A stretch of 64,000 nucleotides of DNA from an uncultured Planococcus sp. (GCA_947502505.1 CANNAE010000002.1:536332-600331), one strand, 5' to 3'; shown: positions 1 through 10,728, numbered from the stretch's first letter. Translations and numbers: made by a program. The notes: generated by a model not told the origin, from the letters alone.

Positions 1-2134
<2,134 letters not shown>

Positions 2135-2139
2135 TTACA

Positions 2140-2154
2140 TTAGAATTATACTAA
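2140..2154 (-). promoter_or_regulatory. PerR-like operator upstream of katG
   Basis: The 15-mer TTAGAATTATACTAA matches the PerR box TTATAATNATTATAA at 11-12 of its 14 fixed positions. It lies about 95 bp upstream of the katG ATG. A TATAAT on the minus strand (2145-2150) sits inside it, so a bound repressor would cover the -10. Peroxide regulation of katA/katG by PerR is known in Bacillales; this site is inferred from sequence only. Confidence 0.5.
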
Positions 2155-2193
2155 ACTAGAGCTCTGCTGAACAGTAATATGGATAAAAATTAA

Positions 2194-2233
2194 GGCAAAT
2201 CTTTTCGATGCGTATAAAGCATAAAGATTTGCC
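2194..2233 (-). terminator. Terminator after the Yip1-family gene
   Basis: An 11-bp stem (GGCAAATCTTT pairing with AAAGATTTGCC) is followed on the minus strand by TTAATTTTT. It lies about 45 bp downstream of the stop codon at 2278 and separates that gene from katG. Confidence 0.75.
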
Positions 2234-2277
2234 CTGATTTCTTCCTATATAGTATTCGAAATTTCCGCTTCTGCACC

Positions 2278-2910
2278 TCATCTGAAGAATGCAACCAACA
2301 CCACAAAGGCAATGATCAAAACCACGATTATAATTGCGATCGCCGGCACCACGACGATAAAAAACCCTTTCCATGACGACACCCGGTGTGCTTCGCCTAC
2401 CGCCTTGCAGACGATGATAAAGGTCCAAACAGAGACCACTGCCATGATGATGGACATAACGATGGCGATTGGGCTCCCTGCGACATCCATCCGCTCAGCC
2501 AAGAAGGTTTCAGGAGACGCCAGCACCCAGATGACCAGCAGCGGCAGCAGCCAAATTTGCGGGATTTGGGCCGTGACCAGCGCCTTGAACATTTCCTGGT
2601 ACGTGGCGGTGCCTTTAAACAATCGGCCGACGAACACCAGGATCGCAGCCCCCAGAAAGTATCCGAAAGCACTGCCGAGCGGGCCGGCCACCAAAGCTTG
2701 AAGGATGACAGCCCAAGGCGCCATGTCAGCGCTGCGTTCGTTCATCATCCCGGTTAGACCGGAAGCAAAGCCTGTGAGGGCGATGAGCAGTATAATGAAT
2801 CGAAGCGATTTTTGTTCGATAACGAATCGAACGGTCTCACGCGTACGCAGCCAGATATCGATAAATGGATTCAACTGGCGTTCATTCGAAGCTCCCTCTT
2901 CCCTTACCAT
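2278..2910 (-). CDS. Yip1-family integral membrane protein
   Basis: A 210-residue membrane protein with a soluble N-terminus (about residues 1-35) and about five hydrophobic segments, beginning at RFIILLIALTGFASGLTG and ending with a very hydrophobic tail IAIIIVVLIIAFVVLVAFF. The pattern, including a Pro-rich loop QIPQIWLLPLL, fits the Yip1 domain family. Function in bacteria is not established. ATG at 2910 has a strong AAAGGAGG 8 nt upstream. It stands alone, between katG and the divergent YdeI-like gene, with its own terminator. Confidence 0.75.
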   Translation of the reverse strand: MVREEGASNERQLNPFIDIWLRTRETVRFVIEQKSLRFIILLIALTGFASGLTGMMNERSADMAPWAVILQALVAGPLGSAFGYFLGAAILVFVGRLFKGTATYQEMFKALVTAQIPQIWLLPLLVIWVLASPETFLAERMDVAGSPIAIVMSIIMAVVSVWTFIIVCKAVGEAHRVSSWKGFFIVVVPAIAIIIVVLIIAFVVLVAFFR

Positions 2911-3075
2911 AAATTCTTCCTCCTTTATTGTCAGTCATCACCAGTCGCACAAATAGCCTATCTCCCTATGTTTCTTCATATCTTTAAAATTCCCTTTTCT
3001 GTCTTTTCGAAAAGGGAATACAGCCGTCGCCCGAAATGACAGGCCACTAGCTAATTGAGAAAGGAGCCATGCTAA

Positions 3076-3649
3076 ATGGAAATCAATGAGACGCTCCGTG
3101 CCAAATCCAGGCAGGAATGGAGAAGATGGCTGGAGGAATATTCAACTTCCGCGGCCTATTGCTGGGTGCTGATCGGAACGAAAGAGCGCCCTGCAGCCAT
3201 CGCTTATGTAGATGCGGTGGAAGAAGCCCTATGCTTCGGGTGGATTGACGGCACCATGAAAAAGACGGACGCCAATGAATTGGCCCAGCGGTTTTCGCCG
3301 CGCCAAAAAAACAGCAACTGGACCGAACTGAACAAAGAACGTGTGAGAAGGCTGGAGAAATTGGGCTGGATGACGGAACAAGGGCGCCGCGTTCTTCCGG
3401 ACATGGGACCTGAGTCTTTTTCGATTGATGACGAGGTCGAAACCGCCTTGAAACAAGACCCACAAGTCTATGAAAATTTCATGAATTTCCCCCGAACTAT
3501 ACCGCTGGATCCGGATTGACACGATTCAAAGCTATAAGCACCTGGACCGTGAACTATTCGATAAACGGCTGGAAAAGTTCATCCGCCACACACGGGACAA
3601 GATAATGTACGGAAAATGGCATGACGACGGCCGCTTGTTGGATAACTGA
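3076..3649 (+). pseudogene. YdeI/OmdA-family protein, broken by a frameshift
   Basis: The intact frame gives 147 residues (starts MEINETLRAKSRQEWRRWLEEY; conserved CFGWIDG core and RFSPRQKNSNWTELN) and then ends at a TGA at 3517-3519. The expected C-terminus continues in another frame: after FP the reading ELYRWIRIDTIQSYKHLDRE runs to a TGA at 3647-3649. The break lies in a run of five C at about 3489-3493; four C would restore one frame of about 190 codons. The family (YdeI/OmpD-associated) has no firm biochemical role. RBS AAAGGAG precedes ATG 3076. This is either a real mutation or a homopolymer sequencing error. Confidence 0.8.
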
Positions 3650-3664
3650 AACGCTTCTCGCATG

Positions 3665-3710
3665 TTTCTACCTTTGTTAAGTAGATATTTCTACCTTTGT
3701 TAGGTAGAAC
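3665..3710. repeat. Tandem 23-bp repeat with internal dyads
   Basis: Two adjacent 23-bp copies (3665-3687 and 3688-3710) both begin TTTCTACCTTTGTTA. Each holds a short dyad; in the second copy TCTACC is separated by 7 bp from GGTAGA. Flanking CTTCTCGCA (about 3653-3661) and TGCGAGGAAG (about 3713-3722) form an outer imperfect inverted repeat. It looks like a double operator, or a structure at the end of the YdeI-like transcript. No function is known. Confidence 0.7.
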
Positions 3711-3751
3711 TTTGCGAGGAAGAAATTTATCAAGAAGCCGCAGCCCCATTG

Positions 3752-3796
3752 AAAAAGGCATCTTCCCTGCTTTCGTGCACAGGAAGATGCCTTTTT
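3752..3796. terminator. Bidirectional terminator
   Basis: A perfect 15-bp stem (AAAAAGGCATCTTCC and its complement) with a 15-nt loop, with A and T runs on both sides. It serves the YdeI-like gene on the plus strand and the hydrolase on the minus strand, whose stop codon lies in the stem end. Confidence 0.9.
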
Positions 3797-4577
3797 ATGC
3801 ATACAATGAATTTTTCGCCGCATCAGTTGGGGCGGCAGTCACCTGCTCGATCCATTCAATCGATTTGGCGACGATGAAATCCAATTCATGGTCCATGGAA
3901 GCGATGTGATAGGAATTATGGAGTTCATATTTGGAGACGTTTTCTGAACCGATCTTGCCGAGAATATAATCGGTGTTAGAAGGCGGCACGACATGGTCTT
4001 CAAGTGACTGGAAACAAACGGCCGGGCAGCGGACTTCGCCGAGCTTTGCGCGGACAGCATCCATATAGCCGAGCAATTGCTGATACGCCTTGATGGGCGC
4101 TTGCCCGTAAGTGATTTCCACTGCGTCCGCTTTTTTGATGTCCGGCGCATCTTCTGTGACATAAGCATGGGCCGGCTGATTGCGGTAAGTCTCAAACTGG
4201 GGGATGTCGATTGCCGGATTGATCAACGCGATGCCTTCGATTTCAGGATGGCGGCTGGCCAAATCCAAGCTCAAGGTGCCGCCCATCGATTGCCCAATGA
4301 CAAAGACCGATGTGCACGATTTTCTGAGTTCGATATAGGCCTGCTCGACACTCTGCAACCAGTCCTCATAAGAAAACTGTTCCAGTTCCTTGAAATGGGT
4401 GCCATGGCCCGGCAGCCGAGGACAGGAAACCGTATAGCCTTGCTTGCCGAGCGCTTCGCCTAGTTCCCTGACGCTTTGCGGCGTGCCGAGAAAACCGTGG
4501 CATAATAAGATGCCGAGCTTGTTGCCTTTTAGAAAGAAAGCTTCCGCCCCTTGGATGACAGGATATCGTTCGTTCAT
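3795..4577 (-). CDS. Alpha/beta-hydrolase, carboxylesterase/monoacylglycerol lipase type
   Basis: A 260-residue single-domain esterase of the Est30/monoacylglycerol lipase type. The oxyanion-loop motif LLCHGFLGTPQSV (about residues 24-36) precedes the nucleophile elbow GQSMGG (Ser about 96). The acid is probably Asp in LEDHVVP and the catalytic His lies in the HNSYHIASMDHE segment. There is no signal peptide, so it is cytoplasmic. ATG 4577 has GGAGGAGGG just upstream. The substrate is unknown; short-chain esters or monoacylglycerols are typical. Monocistronic, ending in the shared terminator at 3752-3796. Confidence 0.88.
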   Translation of the reverse strand: MNERYPVIQGAEAFFLKGNKLGILLCHGFLGTPQSVRELGEALGKQGYTVSCPRLPGHGTHFKELEQFSYEDWLQSVEQAYIELRKSCTSVFVIGQSMGGTLSLDLASRHPEIEGIALINPAIDIPQFETYRNQPAHAYVTEDAPDIKKADAVEITYGQAPIKAYQQLLGYMDAVRAKLGEVRCPAVCFQSLEDHVVPPSNTDYILGKIGSENVSKYELHNSYHIASMDHELDFIVAKSIEWIEQVTAAPTDAAKNSLYA

Positions 4578-4681
4578 GCAAGCCCTCCTCCAGTAGTTTT
4601 AAAATACAGCCGATTATTTTCGGACCCCGTGTTACGAGTCAAAAAGCTTATTCACATTAGACTATATTTAAAGCCTAGTTG

Positions 4682-5752
4682 TCAACTAGGTTTTAAATGC
4701 GGAGTGAGCGTTTCTTCTTCAATGGCAACCACTTGCTCCGTTTCGGCTGCTTCCATGATGCCCAAAATAACTTTCAGCGATTTCAAGGCATCTTCTCCTG
4801 TGACGAGCGGCTCCTCGTCCAGGCGGATGGAATCGACAAAGGCATCAATGACGCCGCTCGAAGCCTGGTGGCCGTTCGTTTGGATCGCTTCGAGCTGATA
4901 GTTCACTTTTTCGCCCGAAGCCAGGATGAGCTCGAGCTGATACTCATCGTCGTCATAGATTTTCATGATGCCCTTGTCGCAATAAATGACCGTGCTATTG
5001 TCCTCTTCGCCGTAATAGGTCCAGGAAAAGGCAGCGTTTCCGATACGGCCTTTTTTGGTCATCATGCTGCAAACGACATTGTCGCATACTTCAATTGCCT
5101 CGCCATGTTCGTCCGTCTTGTGCAAAACCCCTTGAAAGGCGCTCACTTGAACGATTTCATCATCGAGCAAATAATGCAGCAAATCGATTTTATGGATGCC
5201 AAGGTCCCCGCCCACACCGTAGCCTGAGCGCTCTTTTTTGAAGAACCACGTCGATTTTGTTTTATTGATGCCCCAAGTTTCAGGGCCGGAATGGCCAAAA
5301 GCGGTGCGAAAGGTCAAGATTTTCCCGAGCTCCCCGCCCGCTAAGATGTCGCGTGCTTTTTGGTGGGCGCTCGTAAACCGCTGATTGTGGTCGACCATCA
5401 GTTTCTTGCCGGACTTTTTCTGTGCAGCCAAAATCTCCTTGGCGTGCTCAATCGTTAAGGAAATCGGTTTTTCGCATAATACATGCTTGCCGCTCAACAA
5501 GGCTTGCGTCGAGAATAAATGATGGTGTTCATTCGACGAACAATCACTGATGGCTGTAATGTCGGGATCGTTAAACAACTCCTCGACACTTCTCACATTC
5601 CGGCCGCCGAACTGTTCGACCATCGCTTCAGAACGATGCAGATTGCGGTCGTAAAAGATGATTTCATCCACGTATGGATTTGCTGTATATTCCGGTGCGT
5701 GGCGCATTTTCGTAATGGCCCCGCAGCCGATGATGCCTACCTTGATGCCCAT
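4682..5752 (-). CDS. Gfo/Idh/MocA-family NAD(P)-dependent oxidoreductase
   Basis: 356 residues. The N-terminal Rossmann fold starts VGIIGCGAI, and the family CEKP motif (HVLCEKPISLT) carries the conserved Lys. The substrate domain holds DLGIHKIDLLHYLLDDE, whose Asp/His match the usual catalytic pair. Such enzymes oxidise or reduce sugars, inositols or related compounds; the substrate is not predictable. I place the start at ATG 5752 (MGIKVGIIG), just after AAAGGGGGGG, and not at the upstream in-frame ATG 5779, because the Rossmann fold begins directly there. Confidence 0.9.
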   Translation of the reverse strand: MGIKVGIIGCGAITKMRHAPEYTANPYVDEIIFYDRNLHRSEAMVEQFGGRNVRSVEELFNDPDITAISDCSSNEHHHLFSTQALLSGKHVLCEKPISLTIEHAKEILAAQKKSGKKLMVDHNQRFTSAHQKARDILAGGELGKILTFRTAFGHSGPETWGINKTKSTWFFKKERSGYGVGGDLGIHKIDLLHYLLDDEIVQVSAFQGVLHKTDEHGEAIEVCDNVVCSMMTKKGRIGNAAFSWTYYGEEDNSTVIYCDKGIMKIYDDDEYQLELILASGEKVNYQLEAIQTNGHQASSGVIDAFVDSIRLDEEPLVTGEDALKSLKVILGIMEAAETEQVVAIEEETLTPHLKPS

Positions 5753-5867
5753 GCCGTCCCCCCCTTTTGTCTCTATCATAGACTACGCCACAAAAAACTT
5801 ATATCCTCCCGCAACACACCCGGATTCGGTTCAAGCACAACAGCTTCTTTTGATGGACAATAAAACC

Positions 5868-5906
5868 AAAAGGACTGCGGAAGAAAATTCTTCGCAGCCC
5901 CTTTTT
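5868..5906. terminator. Terminator after the deaminase gene
   Basis: Stem CTGCGGAAGAA/TTCTTCGCAG with flanking A and T runs, immediately downstream of the minus-strand deaminase stop. Confidence 0.85.
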
Positions 5907-5908
5907 GC

Positions 5909-6391
5909 TTAATGCGCCTCTTCGTGAAGCCGCCGGTGGAGCGCATGCACCTGTTCGGCAAGTTCCGGCACCGGCCCGTCCACGCGCGGCTCTATCAGGA
6001 TGTCCCGAACCGATAAATTGCGGACAGGAGAAGGCGCGGCTCCGAGTTCTGTCATCCACTCGCCCAATTGCTCAGATGAACTTGCGTAAACGATGCGCCC
6101 AAGGCCGACCCAGCCATGGGCCGCCGCGCACATCGGGCAATGCTCCCCTGAGGTATAGACGGTCGCTTGCGCCCGTTCTTCCGGCGCCAGATGCTCTGCC
6201 GACCAGCGCGCAATCGCAAATTCCGGATGCTGCGTATGGTCTCCTGACGCTATATGGTTATGGTCTTCGAACAGCACCTTGCCCTGTGCGGACACGAGCA
6301 TCGAACCAAAGGGCTCATCCCCTTTTTCCAGCGCTTGTTCGGCAAGTTCCACGCAGCGCTTTAAATGCTGCAGATCGGTTTCATTGATCAC
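5909..6391 (-). CDS. Nucleoside/cytidine-type deaminase
   Basis: 160 residues of the zinc-dependent cytidine/guanine/tRNA-adenosine deaminase fold. The zinc site is HPE (about residues 55-57, Glu as proton shuttle) plus HCPMCAAA (the PCxxC motif, here with CPMC). Family members hydrolyse the amino group of guanine, cytosine or adenosine derivatives. HPE in place of the commoner HAE sets it apart from standard TadA/GuaD, so the substrate is open. The start is GTG at 6391 with AAAGGAG 7-8 nt upstream. Monocistronic. Confidence 0.88.
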   Translation of the reverse strand: MINETDLQHLKRCVELAEQALEKGDEPFGSMLVSAQGKVLFEDHNHIASGDHTQHPEFAIARWSAEHLAPEERAQATVYTSGEHCPMCAAAHGWVGLGRIVYASSSEQLGEWMTELGAAPSPVRNLSVRDILIEPRVDGPVPELAEQVHALHRRLHEEAH

Positions 6392-6575
6392 ACGCGATCA
6401 CTCCTTTATTTTCCGTATTCATTACCTATAACCGCTTTTCAGGAAAGCTACTCTCAGCCTCTTCAGTGCATGTCCCAATTCCACAGGCAGGAATCCTGAA
6501 GGCATTTCTTGAATGATACAAGAGATTCCACCGGATAAAACGACTGAACAATCATACTGAACGAGGAGGGGCATT

Positions 6576-6947
6576 ATGCAATTAGGAGCTTTTTCCATTA
6601 GCTTGAACGTCAAGGACATCCAGGCCTCAAAAGACTTTTACGAAAAAATCGGCTTCACCGTTTTTGGAGGCGATATCGAGCAGCACTGGCTGATTATGAA
6701 AAACGGCACGACATCCATCGGCTTGTTTCAAGGGATGTTCGACAAAAACATCCTGACATTCAATCCGGGTTGGGATGAACATGCACAGGAACTCGATGCA
6801 TTTACCGACATTCGGGAACTGCAACAAAAACTGAAATCCACAGGCGTCCCGTTCATAAGCGAAGCAGATGAAACCAGTTCAGGCCCCGCGAGCTTTACGC
6901 TCGAAGACCCGGATGGCAACCCGATTTTGTTCGACCAGCACCGCTAA
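6576..6947 (+). CDS. VOC-superfamily (glyoxalase/bleomycin-resistance fold) protein
   Basis: 123 residues forming one VOC module: the opening beta strand [22 protein letters not shown] and the closing [15 protein letters not shown], with Glu in LEDPDGN as a likely metal ligand. The family covers glyoxalases, dioxygenases and resistance proteins; no specific activity can be assigned. ATG 6576 follows GAGGAGGGG. A convergent terminator separates it from the DUF4317 gene. Confidence 0.87.
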   Translation: MQLGAFSISLNVKDIQASKDFYEKIGFTVFGGDIEQHWLIMKNGTTSIGLFQGMFDKNILTFNPGWDEHAQELDAFTDIRELQQKLKSTGVPFISEADETSSGPASFTLEDPDGNPILFDQHR

Positions 6948-6954
6948 CTTAAAA

Positions 6955-6989
6955 AACCGTTCACACCAGCCTACTCGTGTGAACGGTTC
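6955..6989. terminator. Bidirectional terminator
   Basis: A 12-bp perfect stem (AACCGTTCACAC/GTGTGAACGGTT) with a 10-nt loop, flanked by an A run on the left and CTTTTC on the right, between convergent genes. Confidence 0.9.
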
Positions 6990-6998
6990 TTTTCCTGC

Positions 6999-8186
6999 TT
7001 ATTCCAACTCTTCTTCCGCCAACAATTTAAACCCTTCCACGACCGTATCCTCTTCCACTTCGATCAGGATGCAGCGCCGTCCATTGTAGTTGACTTGTTT
7101 GACGTAACGTAAGTCTTCGGGGCCGATCTTGATTTCCGCGACTTTCGTGTTGATTTTGATTGATTTGGCCCCGTATTTCGGCACGATGTGGCTCGCTTTC
7201 ATCTCGTATCGGCGGTCATCGGTCACTTGCTGAAACGCCTGTTCCACTTTCTCCGTGCTGATGTCTTTGATGCCGCTTGCCTTCAAGACGCGTTCGACTT
7301 CCTTGGAATCAAGCATCGGCGCCGGCTCGTCCTCGTCTTCCGCTTCCACTTCAAGCATGCTGTTGATCTCGTCGTAGACGCCCGCGAGCGTTCTCGAATT
7401 GACTTCATCGCCGATCACTTGCTTGACGATTTCTTCAAACACCACTTTATCGTCTTCTGCAGTGGTGATTTCATCGCCATTTAGCACGTTTTCGATAAAC
7501 TGGAAATCCGGCTTATTGGCTTTCGCCGCGGAATAGAGGATGCGGTTGACGTCTGCGGCATTGTTCGTGAAGCTCGGGAACAAGAATCCGCCGACCGGAG
7601 ACGACAGCTTGATAACAGGGTCCGCCATGACGTTCGACTTGAATTCCTTTTCGATAAAATCAAACACCAGCGACGATTTCGGCAGCTCGGTCTGGTTCAT
7701 GCTGCTGAGGACGAACGGCGTCGTGTATACTTCGTCGCGCATTGCGGCTTCCGTCTCGTCCGGCTCGCGCTTGGTCGTCTTGAAATATGTGCCGCGGATA
7801 AAGGTGATGACCATGTCTTTGTCGTATGGCGTTTCTTCGACCATCTTCAAGGCGACGCGCTGCATATTGTCTTTCCAGCCTTCCGCATCGTCTGCATGAA
7901 GCCCTTCGTATAGTAAATGCTGCGTATGGTCAGCCTGCCCTTCTTCCGGGCGCTGGAACTTCACTTCAAACAGCTTGATGTCGAGCTTGCCTGCGAGCAC
8001 TTTCTTGAAATTGGCCAAAAACAGCTCTTGCTGCTCGCGCTCGAGCATCGCAAACGAGCGGCTCTCCTCGTGGAAAATCTCACTTGTCTCTTGCTTGATA
8101 TATACGTTGTAAATCTCGGTAATTTTCAATAAATCCGTCTCCAGCTTGAACTGCTTGCGGATCTCGGCAATGTCTTTTTTGTTCAT
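6999..8186 (-). CDS. DUF4317 family protein
   Basis: A 395-residue soluble acidic protein, recognised as DUF4317 from its opening MNKKDIAEIRKQFK and its C-terminal segment YGAKSIKINTKVAEIKIGPEDLRYVKQV. No catalytic motif is visible and the family role is unknown. The acidic stretch LEVEAEDEDEPAP near residue 305 looks like a linker. Start chosen at ATG 8186, preceded by a GGGAG-type RBS; an upstream in-frame ATG at 8267 would add an unconserved, poorly composed N-terminus. Confidence 0.8.
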   Translation of the reverse strand: MNKKDIAEIRKQFKLETDLLKITEIYNVYIKQETSEIFHEESRSFAMLEREQQELFLANFKKVLAGKLDIKLFEVKFQRPEEGQADHTQHLLYEGLHADDAEGWKDNMQRVALKMVEETPYDKDMVITFIRGTYFKTTKREPDETEAAMRDEVYTTPFVLSSMNQTELPKSSLVFDFIEKEFKSNVMADPVIKLSSPVGGFLFPSFTNNAADVNRILYSAAKANKPDFQFIENVLNGDEITTAEDDKVVFEEIVKQVIGDEVNSRTLAGVYDEINSMLEVEAEDEDEPAPMLDSKEVERVLKASGIKDISTEKVEQAFQQVTDDRRYEMKASHIVPKYGAKSIKINTKVAEIKIGPEDLRYVKQVNYNGRRCILIEVEEDTVVEGFKLLAEEELE

Positions 8187-8331
8187 CTCTATTTCCAACT
8201 CCCAGCTAATAAAATCCGTGTGTCTGCAAAAAAAGAGCATCCAAGCCAATTTGCTTTGGACACTCATTCATTATAACAAGAATTCAGCAGGAAACCGGGA
8301 TTGCCCTTCTGGATTTCCAAATCCTCAGCAT

Positions 8332-9246
8332 TTACAAAACCAGCAGCAAGACCGGAATGGTAACGATGCTTGCCAAGGTGCTGACGAACATCGCACTCGA
8401 TACCATATCCGGGTTCATATTGAATTTGATGGCGAGCAGCGTCGTCGTGGCAGCAGCTGGTGTCGCTGCAGAAACTAACAGCACTTTCGCTTCCAGTGAT
8501 CCGCTCGGATACAACCAGGCCAACAGCATAAACGCGATCGCCGGGAACGCGACCAATTTCAGCACGGCCGCTGTCCCGATGAACTTCAACACCGTCTTGA
8601 TCTGAATCGAGGCCAAGGTAATCCCGAGCAGCGTCAACAGCACCGGCACCGCCGCCTGCCCCAGCAAGCCCGTCGCATTGCCGAGCGCTTCAGGAACCGC
8701 AATACCCGTTATTTTCAGGATCAGCCCGATGGTAATGGCGATAAAGCCGGGCATGCGGATGATGGTAATGAAAATCGCCGTCTTGGACACATCTGCGTGA
8801 TTCGATGCGTAATAAATGCCGGCTGAATTCATCAGCAAAGATTGCATAACTACATAAATAATCGCAATCGCCATGCCTTCATCCCCGAAGGCGAACAACA
8901 CGATCGGCAAGCCATAGTTTCCTGTGTTTGGAAACGCGCTCGCGAGCATCATTGTATTGCGGTACGACAGATCCCATCCGAATACGAAGCCTAGAAATGT
9001 GATCAGCCCTGCAAACAAGACAAACAGCAAGACTGCAAACAGCACAATTCTTCCTAAATCCCCTAAATCCAACGAAGATGTGGTGACAGAATGGAAAAAC
9101 AGAGCTGGGCTGAACACATAGATGCACAGATCAGACACGGGCTTCTTTTCAATATCCATGAATTTGCCGACAAAAAAGCCGATCCCGAGCAAGACAAAGA
9201 CCGGCAAAATGACATTGATAATTTCACTGACAATCACGGCGTTCAC
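8332..9246 (-). CDS. AEC-family (auxin efflux carrier-like) permease
   Basis: A 304-residue protein with about ten hydrophobic helices: N-terminal IINVILPVFVLLGIGFFVGKF and the fifth-helix motif NTGNYGLPIVLFAFGDEG typical of AEC transporters. Bacterial members often move malate, malonate or other organic acids. It lies 50 bp downstream of maeN, so both may serve organic-acid transport. The start is a GTG (9246 or 9237); neither has a strong RBS, so the N-terminus is uncertain by three residues. Confidence 0.88.
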   Translation of the reverse strand: MNAVIVSEIINVILPVFVLLGIGFFVGKFMDIEKKPVSDLCIYVFSPALFFHSVTTSSLDLGDLGRIVLFAVLLFVLFAGLITFLGFVFGWDLSYRNTMMLASAFPNTGNYGLPIVLFAFGDEGMAIAIIYVVMQSLLMNSAGIYYASNHADVSKTAIFITIIRMPGFIAITIGLILKITGIAVPEALGNATGLLGQAAVPVLLTLLGITLASIQIKTVLKFIGTAAVLKLVAFPAIAFMLLAWLYPSGSLEAKVLLVSAATPAAATTTLLAIKFNMNPDMVSSAMFVSTLASIVTIPVLLLVL

Positions 9247-9298
9247 TTCCCATCAGAAAGAGGGAAAGGATTTCTCCCCTCCCCCAAAGTTTACTTTA

Positions 9299-10606
9299 TC
9301 AAATGAAAAACGGGATAAATATACTGGCCAATAATAAGATCAAAGCGCCGCCGAGACGGGACGAAATTTGCGCAAATGGCATCAATTCCATGCGTCTTGC
9401 CGCAGACAACACCGCGACGTCACCGGTTCCGCCCATATTCGCCATGCATAGCCCTGCTGTAATGGCCGCTTCGATCGGGTAAAAGCCCATGAATTTCCCA
9501 ACGACGCCCGAACCAATTACGGCACCGATGACGACTGCCAGGACAATCAGGACATACTGGACGCTCAAGGCATTCAGCACGGCTTCCAAATCCGTATATG
9601 CGACCCCAATGCCCACTAGCAACGCGTTAGTCCAATTGCGTGCCACAAATTCATACCATTGGCTCGCGCCTTCGACGATAATTTCAGGCATGACATTGGC
9701 GACTTTTAATGCAGCGACTAGAATAATCATGATGGCATAGGGATGAAGCGGGATAAAATCGCCCAATAGATTCCCTAAAATATAAAACGACACCGCCGCC
9801 AAGACCCCGATACCCATTTTGGCTAAATCGTAGCTCGGCGTTTCTTTTTTCTCGTAATGGAAATTGCGGATCAGCTGGCCATTCCCTGTCAGGCTCGGGT
9901 ATTTATTGCCGATCAAGTTCAATACACTGGCCAAAATGATGGCGAAGACGTTTCCGAGCGCCAAGGCCGGAACAAGTATCGATAAATAATAACCTGGATC
10001 ATTGCCGAGCATTTCTGAATAGACTTGCGACATTGGCACAGCACCTGCGCCCATTCCGCCGCCCATGATCGGCATGGCGATGACAAGCACCGCTTCTTGG
10101 ACGCTAAACCCTAATACCATGCCGACTAAGGCAGCCAGACCAACCGCCCCTGCGACCGCAGCGAGCAATGGCAACGCATAGCGGACGCCCGCTTTTACCA
10201 AGATCTTCGATTCCATCCCCAAAATACTGCCGGTGATCAAGGCGGCAATATAGAAGTTGAGGAAATCGCCGTCTTTCATGAATTCCGTGATCCCTGCCGT
10301 CGTGCTTTCCGGCATAAGCCCACTATAGACCATATAAGCAGATCCGAAAATAGCGACGATCGCGCCGCCTCCAAGGAAGGTGCGGACAATCGGCATATGA
10401 TTGCCGAACCAGCCCAATAATTCCCCGAGCACCATTGTAATAAGCAAGGCCCCGATCATGCCGGCCGGCAAGTTTTCGGTATACATCGCATAAAGTGCGA
10501 TTGCGGCGAAAATCCCGAACCATAAAATCGGCATATTGAAAATCGTAAATTTGTCTTTCACATTTCGCGCCGGCAGTTGCGGCGGAATCTTATTTGTTTC
10601 TTTCAT
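9299..10606 (-). CDS. maeN: 2-hydroxycarboxylate transporter, Na+/malate symporter MaeN/CimH type
   Basis: A 435-residue integral membrane protein of the 2HCT family (CitS/MaeN/CimH). The two inverted halves each carry the family signature: MPIMGGGMGAGAVPMSQVY in the first and GLCMANMGGTGDVAVLSAA in the second. It would import malate or citrate with sodium. The adjacent CitAB-type pair matches the B. subtilis malK-malR-maeN arrangement, which favours malate. ATG 10606 has AGGTG just upstream; the longer frame to 10660 runs back through the cre site and is not used. Catabolite repression and MalR control are likely. Confidence 0.88.
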   Translation of the reverse strand: MKETNKIPPQLPARNVKDKFTIFNMPILWFGIFAAIALYAMYTENLPAGMIGALLITMVLGELLGWFGNHMPIVRTFLGGGAIVAIFGSAYMVYSGLMPESTTAGITEFMKDGDFLNFYIAALITGSILGMESKILVKAGVRYALPLLAAVAGAVGLAALVGMVLGFSVQEAVLVIAMPIMGGGMGAGAVPMSQVYSEMLGNDPGYYLSILVPALALGNVFAIILASVLNLIGNKYPSLTGNGQLIRNFHYEKKETPSYDLAKMGIGVLAAVSFYILGNLLGDFIPLHPYAIMIILVAALKVANVMPEIIVEGASQWYEFVARNWTNALLVGIGVAYTDLEAVLNALSVQYVLIVLAVVIGAVIGSGVVGKFMGFYPIEAAITAGLCMANMGGTGDVAVLSAARRMELMPFAQISSRLGGALILLLASIFIPFFI

Positions 10607-10645
10607 CGTTAGACACCTCGTTTTCTTGAACTTGCGCCTCATAAA

Positions 10646-10659
10646 GGTAAGCGCTTTCA
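10646..10659 (-). promoter_or_regulatory. Catabolite-responsive element (cre) before maeN
   Basis: Minus-strand TGAAAGCGCTTACC matches the CcpA consensus TGWAANCGNTNWCA at 13 of 14 positions. It lies about 40 bp upstream of the maeN start, where bound CcpA would block transcription. Confidence 0.75.
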
Positions 10660-10675
10660 CTTTATTTCATATTTT

Positions 10676-10695
10676 AGACAACTTTCAGACAACTT
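10676..10695 (-). promoter_or_regulatory. Direct repeats, candidate MalR operator
   Basis: Two copies of AGACAACTT (10676-10684 and 10687-10695) are spaced 11 bp apart, one helical turn, upstream of the maeN cre site. Tandem half-sites on one face of the helix are typical of response-regulator binding, and the MalR gene is the next gene upstream. No direct evidence of binding. Confidence 0.45.
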
Positions 10696-10728
10696 ATAGC
10701 TTGTGAAAGTATTGGTTTTATTGTAATT

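Noticed and set aside
5905..6387. Plus-strand 160-codon frame opposite the deaminase gene
   Set aside because: Antisense mirror of a conserved zinc deaminase; composition (Arg/Pro/Ala-rich) is typical of a shadow frame.
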